In this document: piece after piece, positions 21,390 to 32,829 of the stretch
How the letters are laid out: every line of letters begins with the position of its first letter
Numbering within the stretch: the first letter of the stretch is position 1
From: Anastrepha obliqua
Lineage: Eukaryota > Arthropoda > Insecta > Diptera > Tephritidae
NCBI RefSeq assembly: GCF_027943255.1
Contig: NC_072894.1
Span: 134,469,601 to 134,533,600, forward strand
Direction of reading: 5' to 3'
DNA length: 64,000 bases
Translations under genes and position numbers: made by a program
Notes under the pieces: model-generated
Database searches by the model: none
Seen by the model: the letters and a program-made list of their open reading frames with translations, nothing else
What the model was told of the DNA's origin: nothing

Positions 21390-23190
21390 GGTTAGGTGAA
21401 AATAATCTATACATTATTTTCATTACAAGATTTTACATTTTTTAATTATAAGATTTTGTTCGCTCTACAATGATGAAGTAAACTTGGGGCTAATGGTACG
21501 TTAATATATAATCTTACAACTATTCAAATACGAAATTGTGTTTTCTTATTTCCTTGGAAGATATGTATTATATATGAACTACCGAAAATGTGTTTAACTA
21601 TCATTTTAAAGCGTTTTAAAAATACTCCAGCTTTCACATGGACATTTTTACAATATAAAACCTATGGTTTTTATAAAAATCTTGCAGATTAAGCTTAACC
21701 AAAACTTTACATTCTGAAAGCTGAGCACATTTTTATGCAGCTCTCGTTTTGCATATTTATTAAAGCTCTACATTTTTCTTAAGAGCAAAAGCCCGTTAAC
21801 CCGCCCATGCATTCTAAGTAATCCCCTGACGCAAACATGAATGCAAGAGAAATCCCTTAAAAATACCAGCAAATAAATTTATATATTCACTTAATTGAGT
21901 GTTCCGGTCACACACACACACACACACACACACACTCGCAACTTAAGTTGGCCAACAAAAAATTGTAACTAAAAGTGGACAGCTACAACTCAATAAGTTG
22001 AAATTAATACCACCAACATTGCCTTGCACTCGAAAGGATATACGAAAGGACAATAGGGCGTGAAACAGTGGCAAAAAGTGCAACAACAACAGCAAACTCA
22101 ATTGCAACACTGATGCGTTGCTGCTGCTGCACATGTGTGCGGTTTCTGTTTAATTGCGATTGTCCGTCTATCCGCCTGCGTGTTAGTGCGTTTGTGGGGC
22201 CGTGGGTCTGTTTGGTAAGCGACCTGCAATTAACCCATGAATGTTCAAATGTAATGCAATTAAAGGAGCCGGAGGCGGCAGTAGCCGGGTCAAATGCACA
22301 TTACATCACACACACACACAAGTACATGCAAAGGGAATGTGCGTGTCACGCAGGTCGCTGCTATCGCATTTGGCGGCGCATTTTCACGCTCAATTATTAT
22401 TAAATATTTTAAGTTTCGCATTTACATAATGAGCACGAACGATTTCACGCGCATTCCAGCACAGCCGCGTGCATGTGGATATGGGCATGTGAGTGTGTGT
22501 GGGGCATCGTAAAAACGCGCTTAATTGACGCACTGCAGCAGAAGCAGCAGTTGTTCATTGCCGCGATGCGCTCTACCCTAATGGGATTGCAATTATTTGT
22601 CGATAAAATAAAATTATATCGCATTTTTGCAATATTTGCTTTTTAAACTTAATGCTCTCACACTCCCCTCCGCTGCAAGGTATTGTTCATGTGTGTGTGT
22701 GTTTGCTTCTTCATTGCTTTATTTGGTTTAATGAATGCCGATAAAAGCGCACATTTAATTTTTTAATTATTCTGTATTAAAAATGTATTAATAATATTTG
22801 GCTTAATGATTGTAGGTTTTTATCATTACTTATTTGATTATTCGTTAATGACTAAATTTGAATGGGAAATACAAAAAGTGTTGAAGAGGTGCCCTGTAGG
22901 AAATGTCGTTGGTGCAGGTTATAGCTTTTCATTTGTACTTAAAAAAGGTGTAAATGGTACCAAACAACCGGATGGACATTAATCATTATTTTATTCCAAA
23001 AAAAAAGTTTTGAAAATTTTAAAATTTTATTCTAGGTGGCGCAAAATTAATCACCCAATAGGGTTTTTGATTTGGGCCACCTTGTATACTTAGTGTTGCC
23101 ACAAATTCTGTAACAAATTTTATTGTACAACGCAGAAACAAGTTCCGTAATTTTTGCTTTTATCTACTCATAAATTATAATCATTGCTCA
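21390..23190. other. Unique-looking DNA with CA microsatellites
   Basis: No gene is supported. (CA)n runs lie at 21909-21935 and 22307-22320, and (TG)n near 22690-22701. Frames at 21943-22512 are long only because of repeats and show no motif. A short GGTGGC...GCCACC inverted pair with TAATCACCC lies near 23034-23083 and may be a transposon-end relic. Confidence 0.45.
21909..21935. repeat. (CA)n microsatellite
   Basis: About 13 CA units in a row, directly readable. Confidence 0.95.
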
Positions 23191-24060
23191 ATCATTCTTC
23201 CTAAACGTCTGAAGTGACAGACAAAAGAAGAAGCGTGGATCGAACTAGTGCAGTCATAAAAGCCGTTCGAGAAAGAATTCGCAGAAATCCCCTGAGAAAA
23301 CAGAAAATCATATCCAGAAAAATGACTGCATCGACCAGCTCCTTGTCAAGATTAATTCAAGATGATCTCCACAGGAAAGCCTTCCGTCGCTCAAAAGGCC
23401 ATATTTTGGCAACGCGCTTGAAGAAAATTAGATTCGAATTGTGCAAGCAGCTTCTTCGGAGGCACGGCATGCGATCACAGATGAGAAAATGTTCACTGTT
23501 GAAGAAGTTTTTAATAAGCAAAAGGACAAAATCTATGCAACAAAACGCAATAAGTGTTGTTCGAAGGGTTCAGCGTGGCCACCATCCAGCTTGCGAAATG
23601 GTTTGCTGAAGAGTGTCTTCTAAAGGCGTTACATCTCTTCAATCATGCAAAACAGGGGTTAAGACCGGGGCAAAAGTGTGTCAGAAGGATGTCCTAGAAA
23701 GCGAAACAGTAGAGCAAATAGCGAACGTTGGATCTTCCAACAGGATTCGGCTCCAGCCCATAAGGCAAAAACCACCTAGCAGTGGATAAAAAACAATATT
23801 TCTGGGTTCATACCCCCAGAAGATTGGCCATCTGGAAGTTCAGATCTGAATCCATTAGACTGCAGTTTGTAGTCAGAATTGGAGAGCAGGGCCTGTTGAA
23901 GGCCTCACAGAAATTTGGAGAGTCTCAAATAACCTTTGGTTCGAGCAGCAACGTCAATATCCATGGAAACTGTGCGTGCTGCAATAGCTGAATGGCCTAA
24001 TCGTTTGAAGGCTTGTGTAAAAGTAAATGGTGCCCATTTCGATGAAAAATTAAAATTTGT
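23190..24060 (+). pseudogene. maT-type mariner transposase (DD37D), decayed
   Basis: The first frame (23214-23609) encodes VIKAVRERIRRNPLRKQKI and STSSLSRLIQDDLHRKAFRR, the helix-turn-helix region of maT/IS630-like transposases. It then runs through the first Asp region (DEKMFTVEEVFNKQKDKIYA) in another frame. Further on, with more frameshifts, come RWIFQQDSAPAHKAKTT (second Asp), then DWPSGSSDLNPLDCSL (third Asp) and a C-terminus RLKACVKVNGAHFDEK. Counting between the second and third Asp gives 37 residues, the maT signature. Multiple stops (for example TAG after KAKTT, and one after CSL) show it is dead. Clear TIRs were not identified. Confidence 0.85.
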
Positions 24061-24099
24061 TTTTACAATACTTACATGATTAAATAAAACTAGCTTCAG

Positions 24100-26740
24100 T
24101 AAAAAAAGTATTATAATTTCATATCTATGACGGACTTAACTTGGAACAGAACTTATGACCGGACTTAGTACATCTGTAGATACTACTGCCGCATTTAGTT
24201 GGTTGCACCTCTAAAATAAATGTTCCACTAGCTTTGGCCTGTTTTCTTACAATTATTTCTTAACCCTTGAACCCTTAAGCCAATCACTTGATTCATAAAT
24301 AACTAAAATAATTACGTCTTTATTTCTTCTTTCTCCTAAATCGTAAATATTTCCCACTACTTAAGCACCTCAGTGTAGACATTTTTATTATATCAAATTA
24401 CGCGCTTGTAACTACTCGAAATAATAAATTATTCTTAGACTCGCTCGCTTCAACTTCACCCCACCGAATGCACCGACGACTCAACGCCTTAAGCATGCAT
24501 CTAACCTCTGACTACTACAATCAAGTATGCATACACGCATACAGATACGCGCGCATATAAATAAAAAGAAGTGAAGTCTTTTGCTCACTAACTAAATACG
24601 TCTGCCGATTTCACTTTTTTACGCTGCTTCAAGGAGAAAATAAATTTAAATAAAATAACTAAGGCAGATAATGAGATGCTTGAGCAAGCGACGAGGCAGA
24701 AAAAAGGTAGCAATTGGCGAAGAAATGCACAAAAATTTATTTGTTCCACACACATACATGCGCACCCACACACGCATGTAAATTGCCAACTGCTAACTCA
24801 CTTGCAGATATCCTTAAATTTGAATGCGTTGGAAGCATGAGCTGACTAGTTGGTTGGCTGGCAATTTGCCATGCCTTTTACCTATTTCCTATACAAAGCA
24901 AATTTTTTCTGCCACGGAAAAAAAATATATTCTTTTCACATAAATTTGCCAATGCGGCGCAACGGCTCAGCGGCTCAGCTGCTGTAAAGAATCCAGCTGC
25001 AGGTAACAAATGCTCTATTCAAATACTCGCCTCACTTCAGCCCTCAGCTTCTTGCTGCGCCTGCTTCTAACTCCCCAGCTGCCTGCCTACTTAGCTTCTT
25101 CTGCTTATTCTTCCATCAGCATTTCCCCAACCACTCTTACAGCTTTTTATTCACTCTTTTCTCGCTTTGTTTTTTATTTTTTTTTTCGCTCAACGCTCCG
25201 CCCCAGGCTTATTATGAGTTTTTAGCTTCCCTTTGGGAATTTTTCAATTTTTAAGCCGGAAATCTACTTTCAATTGTTTGCTTTTGCTGGTTGCTGCTTG
25301 AAGCTGGCGGGCGGTATGTGCTTGCGTGGATCTTCTTCCCAATCGGTCAGGTAGGTGTTGCTCATTTTTCTACTCGCTGCCGCCGCTGCTTCGTTCGGTG
25401 CCGCCTACAGCTTTTTGAAGTGTAAATATTTTCACAGAAGGTGTAAATAAAATCTTGTAGATTGCGCTGTGATGTGCGGTGGCACTGCGTAAGAGCCTGT
25501 GTTGCCAATGTTGCACACTGAAGAACCGAGCGGATTTGTTGGTCTAGCGTTCAGAGACTTTTCTCAAATGAAGTTGCTGTCTTTTTGCTCTTATTGCCTT
25601 ATTTCAATTCCTTTTATATTTATTTATTTTGTTTGTGCGATCTCTTTAAATGTTGATATCTTTGATTATTTTCTTCATTCTGTTGGCTGCATATTCTTGA
25701 GTGTATAAAATATTTGCTCCTTTACTTTGCTTTCATTCTTCCCTACTACTTATGCCACTTGTTCTTCCTCTCCCTCCTTCTCTTCTCTGCCCGCTTTAGC
25801 TTTTGTAAACAAATTAAATTTTATTAATGCGCAAGGATAAACACTTCAACGCGTTGAAAAGGGCGGAGGTAGGTTTTTATGCTGCTGAGGATGTGGAGAA
25901 GCAGTGCGATTGTTATCCTTTTTCGGCGTTATTGGTTGATATTTAATAATAAAGGCATAAAGCAATGAAATAAGTTGAGTGGCATGAAGGGTAGCTTACA
26001 AATGAAATTTGAAGCATTCTTGTACGCTTTTATTAAAGCGGTTGAATGAGTTCGGCGTGGACGGCTCACATTGGAGCTTCTTGGTTGTAGCGGCAATTAA
26101 AAAAATATTATTTGCCTTACTTTTACTTTAAAAAAATTTTAATATACATAATGAAGCTGGATCAGATTACACAGAGCTGCCTTAGCGCAGATCCAATGCT
26201 GCTTTGGCATAAGCGACAAATACAAGGGCATACAACTTGGAGTTTAGGTGGTGTTACAGTCTGCATTCGTACATATTTGAGAAACAATAAACGAATTAAT
26301 ACAGAGGCCTCACGCGATACCTTAACAGTTTTGGCTCTAAAAATAATGTGTAAACGCTTGACAAGATAGACTACACTAAATGATTATTTTAAATCATAAA
26401 GTGCGGGCTTAAGTGTTTTCAAAAAGACCTAGAAGGCCTTGAAGATAACTAACGCCACAGTTGCTTCTCCGCGTCAAAAATGGACGGAAATATTAATGAA
26501 ATTAGTAGGCTGGCTTGATCTTGAGCTATCACAGAGTTTTTGATGGCCAAACTATTAGTCAACACTAGTACTCGTCGAACTTCCTTAAAAGAGTAAGGAA
26601 AAATCTATTACAAGCCATTATTTCAAACAAACCATGGATTCTCAAGTTTAGCTAGTGCTGGCTGATCTGTAAAAGGTCACACTTAGACCCATAAGGGCCA
26701 TTGTTTTGCCAGTGATATGTATCTGGAGTCGGCGCACTCG
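24100..26740. other. Unique-looking DNA, no recognised gene
   Basis: No transposon or coding motif found. The stretch has pyrimidine-rich segments (25050-25230, 25730-25800) and looks like intergenic or intronic DNA. The 71- to 85-codon frames here carry no recognised domain. Confidence 0.45.
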
Positions 26741-26749
26741 CGTATCGGC

Positions 26750-27345
26750 ACCCACGTCACTGTATACAGTTATAATTTCGAGGTTGTAAAAGACTTCGTT
26801 TATTAAGGAACCAGCATTAACACCGATAACAATGTTAGCCTTGAAATCCAACGTAGACTTGGACTTAGTAGGCAACTGAGCAGTAAAGTCCTCTCTCGAC
26901 GAACAAAACTAACACTATACAAGACTCTCATCATGCCCTCCTAACGTATGGCACAGAAGCTTGGACGACAACAACATCCGATGAAGTGACGCTTGGAGTG
27001 TTTGAGAGAAAGATTCTGTGTAAGATTTTAAGACCTTTGCTCATTGGCAACGACGAATATCGCAGGCGATGGAACGATGAGCTGTATGAGCTTCACGACG
27101 GCAGCGTTGGCTGGATCATGTCGTCCGAATGGATGCAAACGCTGCGGCTTTGAAAGTATTCGATGCGGTACCAGCTCGTGGTAACAGAGGAAGAGGAAGG
27201 CCTCCTTTGCGTTGGAAAGATCAGGTGGAGAAGGACTTGGCTTCACTTGATGTGTCCAATTAGCACCGGTTAGCACGAGAAAGAAACGACTGGCGCGCTT
27301 TGTTAAACTCGGCCAAAATCGCGTAAGCGGTTATTGCGCAAATTA
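26750..27345 (+). pseudogene. LINE ORF2 C-terminal fragment (RTE-like)
   Basis: Across shifting frames the plus strand reads INTDNNVSLEIQRRL, RRTKLTLYKTLIMPS, YGTEAWTTTTSDEVTLGVFE, RKILCKILRPLLIGNDEYRR and RWNDELYELHD, then GRGRPPLRWKDQVEKDLASL and RNDWRALLNSAKIA. This is the thumb and C-terminal region of a non-LTR retrotransposon, with the GRP..RW motif seen in RTE-like elements. At least two frameshifts are present and everything upstream, including the catalytic motifs, is missing. Confidence 0.8.
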
Positions 27346-27779
27346 AGAAGAGAAGATGTATCTGGAGTCGGAGTCTATATTTTATATAATTCATAATGCA
27401 CGCGAGTTTTAACAAGCCATCCAGCCTTTTGTCAGCAATATTCTCCAAGGATGAAAAATATATTGATCCTATTCACATTTGTCGAGACCTATAGAGAGCA
27501 GAGCAGTGGCAATGTAGATGTTCCGAAGTGCACCTAGCATTCGCTACGTTGCACATGTTAAATACATCGCTCTGGACTTATCCTATTTTGACTGCGTGAT
27601 GTGAGCTGAGCATAATTTTGGCAGTTTTGTGCGAGGTTGAGTGTTCCCATGTCGACTATGTTTACAGAGCTAGCCCTCATTTAATTCCATTTGCAGAAAG
27701 AAGATTATATTTATCATGTGCTCCATCTCGACAAGTGATGGGCTCTCTGATTTACTTCTATTACTTTGAGTCCTGGTAC

Positions 27780-28049
27780 TCAGTAAATAATTACTTGTTC
27801 ATCCATTTTAGGTCTGCAATGTTGAACACATTCCGAGTTAGTGTAAGGAGCCATTGCTTTAATAGCCGCTTGACTATCATTGAAAATGTTTGTCCAAGTA
27901 TTACAAAGAGTTAATTTCAGAGCCAATTCAGCTGCTTTTGTTGCGGCATAGATTTCAGTTTTAAATATACTATAGTAGTTAGGGAGTGTGAAAGACTTTT
28001 GGAGATCAAAACGCGGAAAAAAGACAACCGTTCCTACTCCTTCTACCAT
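27780..28049 (-). pseudogene. LINE RNase H domain
   Basis: The 89-codon frame reads MVEGVGTVVFFPRFD, then IFKTEIYAATKAAELAL (conserved Glu of RNase H) and IFNDSQAAIKAM (conserved Asp). Directly upstream in the same region is a DGSK-like start (about 28055). These are the catalytic carboxylates of RNase H fused to ORF2 in R1, LOA and I-type LINEs, where the enzyme degrades the RNA template. The frame ends with a stop soon after the second motif. Confidence 0.78.
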
Positions 28050-28403
28050 TTTGGACCCCTCTTGTGATCTGTACTAACACAAGGCTTTTTGTCAAATTTA
28101 ACTAGTGGAATTAAGTCTGCCCTTCCGTTTGAATCCAAAATGTTGTTGTTACCAGAAAGCCTCTAGGAGCATTTTCCTGACTTCTTCAGTCTTGGAGCAG
28201 ATCTTTTGGATGAGTTTCTTACTTCAACTTTGATTGGATAACAGTTAAGAATTCTTTCTATTACCGGTGTTGGAGTTATGCTCATAGCATATTCCTGCAA
28301 TCCTTTGCACTTTTTCCAATCTTTTAACGTAAGTCACTTAATCGCACGCCATCCACCATACTAGCGACTCATAGGGCAGTATTGGTTCAATGACCGTCAT
28401 ATA

Positions 28404-29129
28404 AAGGGTTTTCCAATAAGAGGGGTTGTTCCCGTAAAAGATCAATACCATCCAATTCCGGTCATAAAAAATCGTTAATTATCTCTCGATACCGCAATCC
28501 ATTCGCCGTAACTGTTGCTCCAGCTTCATTTTCGAAAATGTAAGGTCCAATGACTACGCCGGACCATAAGCCGCACCAAACAGTCACACGTTCAGGATAG
28601 AGAGGCTTTTCAACAATAACTCTGGGATTTTCTAAGCCCCAGATCCGACAAATTTGCTTATTCACGAAGCCACCGAGGTGGAAATGGGCCTCATCACTCA
28701 AGATGATTTTTCGATGGAATTCCGGATCATTTTCATGCATTTCAATGACCCAATCAGCAAAGACACGACGTTGTGTTAACTGGACTTTATAAGCCTTATG
28801 ACCCAAATGTTTATGCAAAATACGGTGTAATGACGTTTGCGGAATGCCTAATTCCAAAGAACGACGAGGAATGGACAAACATGGGTTTTCTTCAACTCTT
28901 TCGGCTACAACAGCAATATTTTAGGCTGTTCTTGACGCCGTGCACGGGTTTTATTCTTCACATCACTAACTTGTTCCAACAGTTCGAATTCTTTCACCAA
29001 TTTCTGTATTGCGGTCCGATAAGGTGCTTCACGATGACCCAAAAATGTTCGAGTTTTACGAACGTCTCTGTCAAATTTTCACCATTTTTATAGTGAATTT
29101 TAATAATTTCAATGCGTTGTTTAAGCGTT
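28404..29129 (-). mobile_element. DD41D mariner copy, both ends modified, inserted in LINE
   Basis: The plus-strand left end AAGGGTTTTCCAATAAG follows TA (28402-28403) and equals the right end of the copy at 46655-47459 in reverse complement. The other end lacks a terminal repeat: the transposase begins at TLKQRIEIIKIHYKNGENL, fused directly to LINE sequence. Between REIINDFL and DGIDLL the segments holding the second and third catalytic Asp are deleted. It is a truncated, non-autonomous derivative. Confidence 0.8.
28462..28878 (-). pseudogene. Mariner transposase, first catalytic region
   Basis: The 138-codon frame starts within the helix-turn-helix (SIPRRSLELGIPQTSLHRIL), continues FADWVIEMHENDPEFHRKII and LSDEAHFHLGGFVNKQICRI with the first catalytic Asp, then NPRVIVEKPLYPERVTVWCG and IGPYIFENEAGATVTANG, and stops after REIINDFL. 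The sequence is close to the copy at 46687-47298. An upstream frame (28994-29179) holds the N-terminus fused to LINE codons. Second and third Asp motifs are absent. Confidence 0.85.
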
Positions 29130-29489
29130 TTTTTGCTTGCGTATAAGGCATTAGAGGCTTTCTTTGCTCTTTCTTCCACACTTAATCTTCAGGACAGTTT
29201 GCTATCCACAACAATGCCTGGGTATTTGATATCTAGATTCTGAGATCACCATGAATTTTTCCCTCAGCATGAAGGAAGAGCTTATGGTAATTTCTGAATG
29301 CTTATCTAAAAATAATACCTTTTTTAGATTTTGATACTTTTGAACGAAATGAGCGATACGGCTTTTCAAAGTCCAATAAGTGCATGCGTTTGCCACGTGA
29401 GTTGTGGTAGGAAATATTCCGAAAGTTTGATAAGGGATATTCTGACGTGGTTACATAAGCTTCATAAGTCATACAACCCCTAACTTAGA

Positions 29490-31540
29490 TTGCTGACTTT
29501 CTTGTTAATACGATAAGAGTGTCTTTAGCAGAAGCTTTATAACTTTAAACCAGAGTTAGATTTAAACAAACAAATTCAGCCAAGTACTCGCTTTATCACT
29601 CTTCAAATTGCTCAGCAAATATTTTCCTGGTCTATTTTTTAAGTGCATTCATACGTATTTAGTTACGAACTTCACATCGCTAACAACTGAAAATAATTAT
29701 TTAACTCACTCAACTCGCTTAAACACAACTTCTTAATACTAAACTTGAGTGCAAGTAAATTGCATTAAAGCGAATTACATTAAGAACTTAAAGTATTTGC
29801 GCTACACTTGACTCCAGCAACACAGTGCAGTTAAAACAGAATTGAGGGAAGAGCGCATGTGCATGAGTCAGTACGAGTTAGTGAAGGTAACCACGTCCAA
29901 AGAGGAATTGAGGAGTAGAAAAACCCGCAGTCGCTACCCTTCAAGCGTTGGAAATTCTAATGGTGTGTGGTTCCACGCAGCTGCTCTTTAAATTCTTAAG
30001 TTCCCAGAAAAGTATTGCTTAGCAGTTATAAGATATGTGCATACACACAAGTCTTTGTAAATAGAAGAAGAAGAAGAAGCTAGTGCGCATATCTTAGGCC
30101 GCCTTCACGTGCTGTAGTTGGAGTTAGTGGGCGTGCGCAATATTTTATAATCACATCATCAGGAATATTACGATTACTTTCTTAACTCTCATCACTCCAC
30201 TATTTGCTGTTGTTGATTTGTAGATTGTAAATTTGCATTGTTTGTCGATTGTCTGTGATTGCTTTGCAGCGTGGCAGCGAGGCAACTAGGCAGGCTCAAA
30301 CGCCAAATTTTATGCTATTTTTAATATAATTTCATTACTTAAATGCCTTTTTGTCTTTGCTCAGCCGTACGCCCTTTGTTTCTGTTTTCTTATTTTGGCC
30401 TTTTTGTACAAATTAAGATTTTAGATTTTGTAGTTGAGTTATTTCTGATTATTTCTTAGACTTGTTGATGGTGCGTTCCTTGTTTAAGTGAAGTTGCTTT
30501 TCAATTGCTGTTACTGCGGCATATTTTTTTTATTATTTTCGCTTTATTTTTGTATTAATATTATTAAAATTAGCCTTTGTAATAGAATCAACGAGTTAAG
30601 CAATCCTGTTCATTTTTGAATTACGAAAAGGAGTGACGAATGAATGAAAAATAAATTAACGAAATTTTTGAAGAGAAAATATTGCATTGTTCAAGTGAAA
30701 AATAGTTACACTTAAATCGGTTAAAATATTCTTCAGAGTATGCAGATTTTACTAAAGTCATACAACTCGTACTATTCAGATGGCTTAGAACTTGTGTATG
30801 TGCAATGGGAGGTAGGTGCACTCCTAAGACCAAGGAAATGTGGTGTGTTGGTGGATAGCTTCAAGTGGACTAGCGAGATTCGTCTTCCAAGCGCAACAGA
30901 TTGCTGTGAGCCAGCAATGGCTTTTTAGCCCTCACGTTAGTTCAGGTTGAACTTGTTGACTTGTATTCATGCATAGACTGGTTCGGTCCATAGCGGTACT
31001 AGATGGCGTTCTTTAGTTATGTGACCCTTCTAGTCATTAAACAGGTGCTAAAAAATAGTTAATAATTAAAAATGTAGAACTGTGGGCTAAGGAAGTTAAT
31101 GAATGATTTCTATCAAAATTTGAAATGAAGAAAAAAGCGACAAATTCAAATTAGCACCAGTGTTACAACTCAGAAGGCAAAATCATATTTGTATGGGCTA
31201 AGAAAAAGTTTTGGTTAAGGCAGCACTTTAGCAATTTTAGAGCAGATTCTTGTTGCATGTAATACGAAATTAGTTTTTTTCTACAACTTTCCTAATTTTT
31301 TGCTGGTGTTTTTATTATTTCTCAAAATTAAAGTGTTAGGCCACTGGGCATATAGGAGTATTCCGGTATTTTTTCAGCAGCCGAATGAAATAAATACATA
31401 TTCTGAAAAACAGCGCATTACTTGAAAACAATTTTTTTTTTTTTTCAAAATAAAAGAAGTAACAAAAATGGCGACTGTTTGGCTACTAAATTTTTGAGAA
31501 TTTTTATTAACGTATTAAAAAAAATTTTTTTTTTTTCGAA
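29490..31540. other. Unique-looking DNA, no recognised gene
   Basis: No motif-bearing frame was found. A (GAA)n run lies at 30063-30079 and long A/T runs at about 31430-31445 and 31525-31535. The 62-70 codon frames near 30621-30928 overlap on opposite strands and are not supported. Confidence 0.45.
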
Positions 31541-31860
31541 GTACTTTGAAAGAAATTTGCGGCTTCGTGACCATTCATTTTGTTAATTTCGGCAAGCCTA
31601 ATTGAGAAACCTCTTCAGTGCTCTCAAGAAAGGCGAATCTGAGCGTGGAAAGCTTTTTTATGTATAGAGCAATGCTTGTATACTGGTGAGGATCCACGGT
31701 TTCTTCTTCTTCAATATCTTGGTAGCTTCGACAAAAGTCATTATGTGGTACCCCCAGTCTATTTGCACGCCTCCCGATTAAACAATGCCCGGTTAGTAAT
31801 CCTAGCATATTTTTGATATCCTGTCTCTTAAGAGTTATTAAACTCTAAGTTAAGTAGCTA
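31540..31860 (-). pseudogene. LINE ORF2 C-terminal segment (zinc-finger region)
   Basis: The minus strand reads SLITLKRQDIKNMLGLLTGH, then CLIGRRANRLGVPHNDFCRS and a degenerate finger ending in EVSQLGLPKLTK. TGHC..GRH-like residues followed by NDFCR.C and an acidic run are the C-terminal Cys/His region found after RNase H in R1/LOA-like LINEs. One frameshift lies at about 31810, upstream of the Met at 31808. The rest of the LINE is not adjacent. Confidence 0.7.
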
Positions 31861-32073
31861 TTTTATGCGGCCGTAGTTCCATTCTGGCCAAGTTTGTCTG
31901 CTTATTTGCAAAAAATTAAAACTTCTTAGGAGGGAAACTTTTTTGAAAATTCTATATCAGCAGCTTTTTTCGAACAAAAACAAAAAATTAATTTGAAAAA
32001 CAATGTTTTATAGTAAAAATCTTTATTATTTTTCTTTTTTAATTTTATAGTAAGCAGCATTTTGATGCAAATA

Positions 32074-32827
32074 TTGGGGTGGCAACTAAGTAATTCCGGA
32101 TTTTTTTTTTTTTAAAATCAAAGACAATTTTTTCATGGAACTAAATAACTTTATTCCGTAATGTGTTGCCCATTTTAATCAATGACCTTTTGCCATCTTC
32201 AGGCAGCATCATAATCCCACGTTCATAAAACTTCTGGTTTTTATTAGCAAAAAACTGAATCAGATACGATTTGACATCATCATCATTATTGAAATGTTTA
32301 CCATTCAAGGAGTTTTGTAAAGATCGAAATAATCAGATGGTGCTAGGTCAGGACTATATGGGGGATGTGGCAAAACATCCCAACCAAGCTCCAATAATTT
32401 TTGCCCAGTGGCCAAAGATGTGTGTGTCCTTGCATTGTCATGATGGAATACAATACTTTTTCCATTTGTCAATTCGGGTCGCTTTTCTTCAACTGCATTG
32501 CTTAATTTCGTTAGTTATTCAATGTAGACATCAGAAATGATCGGTCGGATGGATGGTAAGAGTTAGGCAAGGGGTAATTTGGCAAACCAATTTCGACGCT
32601 GCCGTAAGGTTTCGTCACCATAAACAGCACACAACTTTTTATGAGTTTGCGATGAGGTTTTCCCTTTGCGGAAATAAAAAAGCAAAATATGACGAAAACG
32701 TTCCTTTTGATTTTACATTTTTCAACGAACGCCAAACGAAAACTACGCAACCGATTAAAAAACATTTTTTACTGATTGACAGCTGAATTTCCAACTATCA
32801 AATAACAAAATGTGTGTGCCAACCCAA
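32074..32827 (-). mobile_element. DD34D mariner, internally deleted
   Basis: The left end TTGGGGTGGCAACTAAG and the reverse complement of the right end TTGGGTTGGCACACAC form imperfect inverted repeats, each next to TA (32072-32073 and 32828-32829). On the minus strand the transposase starts MEKCKIKRNV or VEKCKIKRNV, then in a shifted frame FRHILLFYFRKGKTSSQTHK (mariner helix-turn-helix). It jumps to SNAVEEKRPELTNGKSIVFH, then HDNARTHTSLATGQKLLELG and DVLPHPPYSPDLAPSDYF, the second and third Asp with mariner DD34D spacing. About 150 residues between these parts are missing. Confidence 0.88.
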
Positions 32828-32829
32828 TA

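Larger units (their letters stand above)
27480..29480 (-). mobile_element. LINE fragment with RNase H domain, interrupted by a mariner
   Basis: Reading the minus strand from 29480 down: FVQKYQNLKKVLFLDKHSEI, then YPGIVVDSKLS and VEERAKKASNALYASKK (reverse transcriptase thumb of an R1/LOA-like LINE). The mariner at 28404-29129 follows, then YMTVIEPILPYESLVWW (28400-28350), the next conserved segment. Last comes an RNase H domain at 27780-28049. The order on both sides of the mariner is collinear with one LINE, missing only about 15-20 codons at the break. It has many stops and frameshifts. Confidence 0.75.

Noticed and set aside
21943..22512. Frames of 62-111 codons around CA repeats
   Set aside because: They read through microsatellites in several frames; no domain, no splice context.
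23034..23083. Short GGTGGC..GCCACC inverted pair as a complete mini-element
   Set aside because: Only six to seven bases pair and no target duplication was seen; may be a relic of a mariner end.
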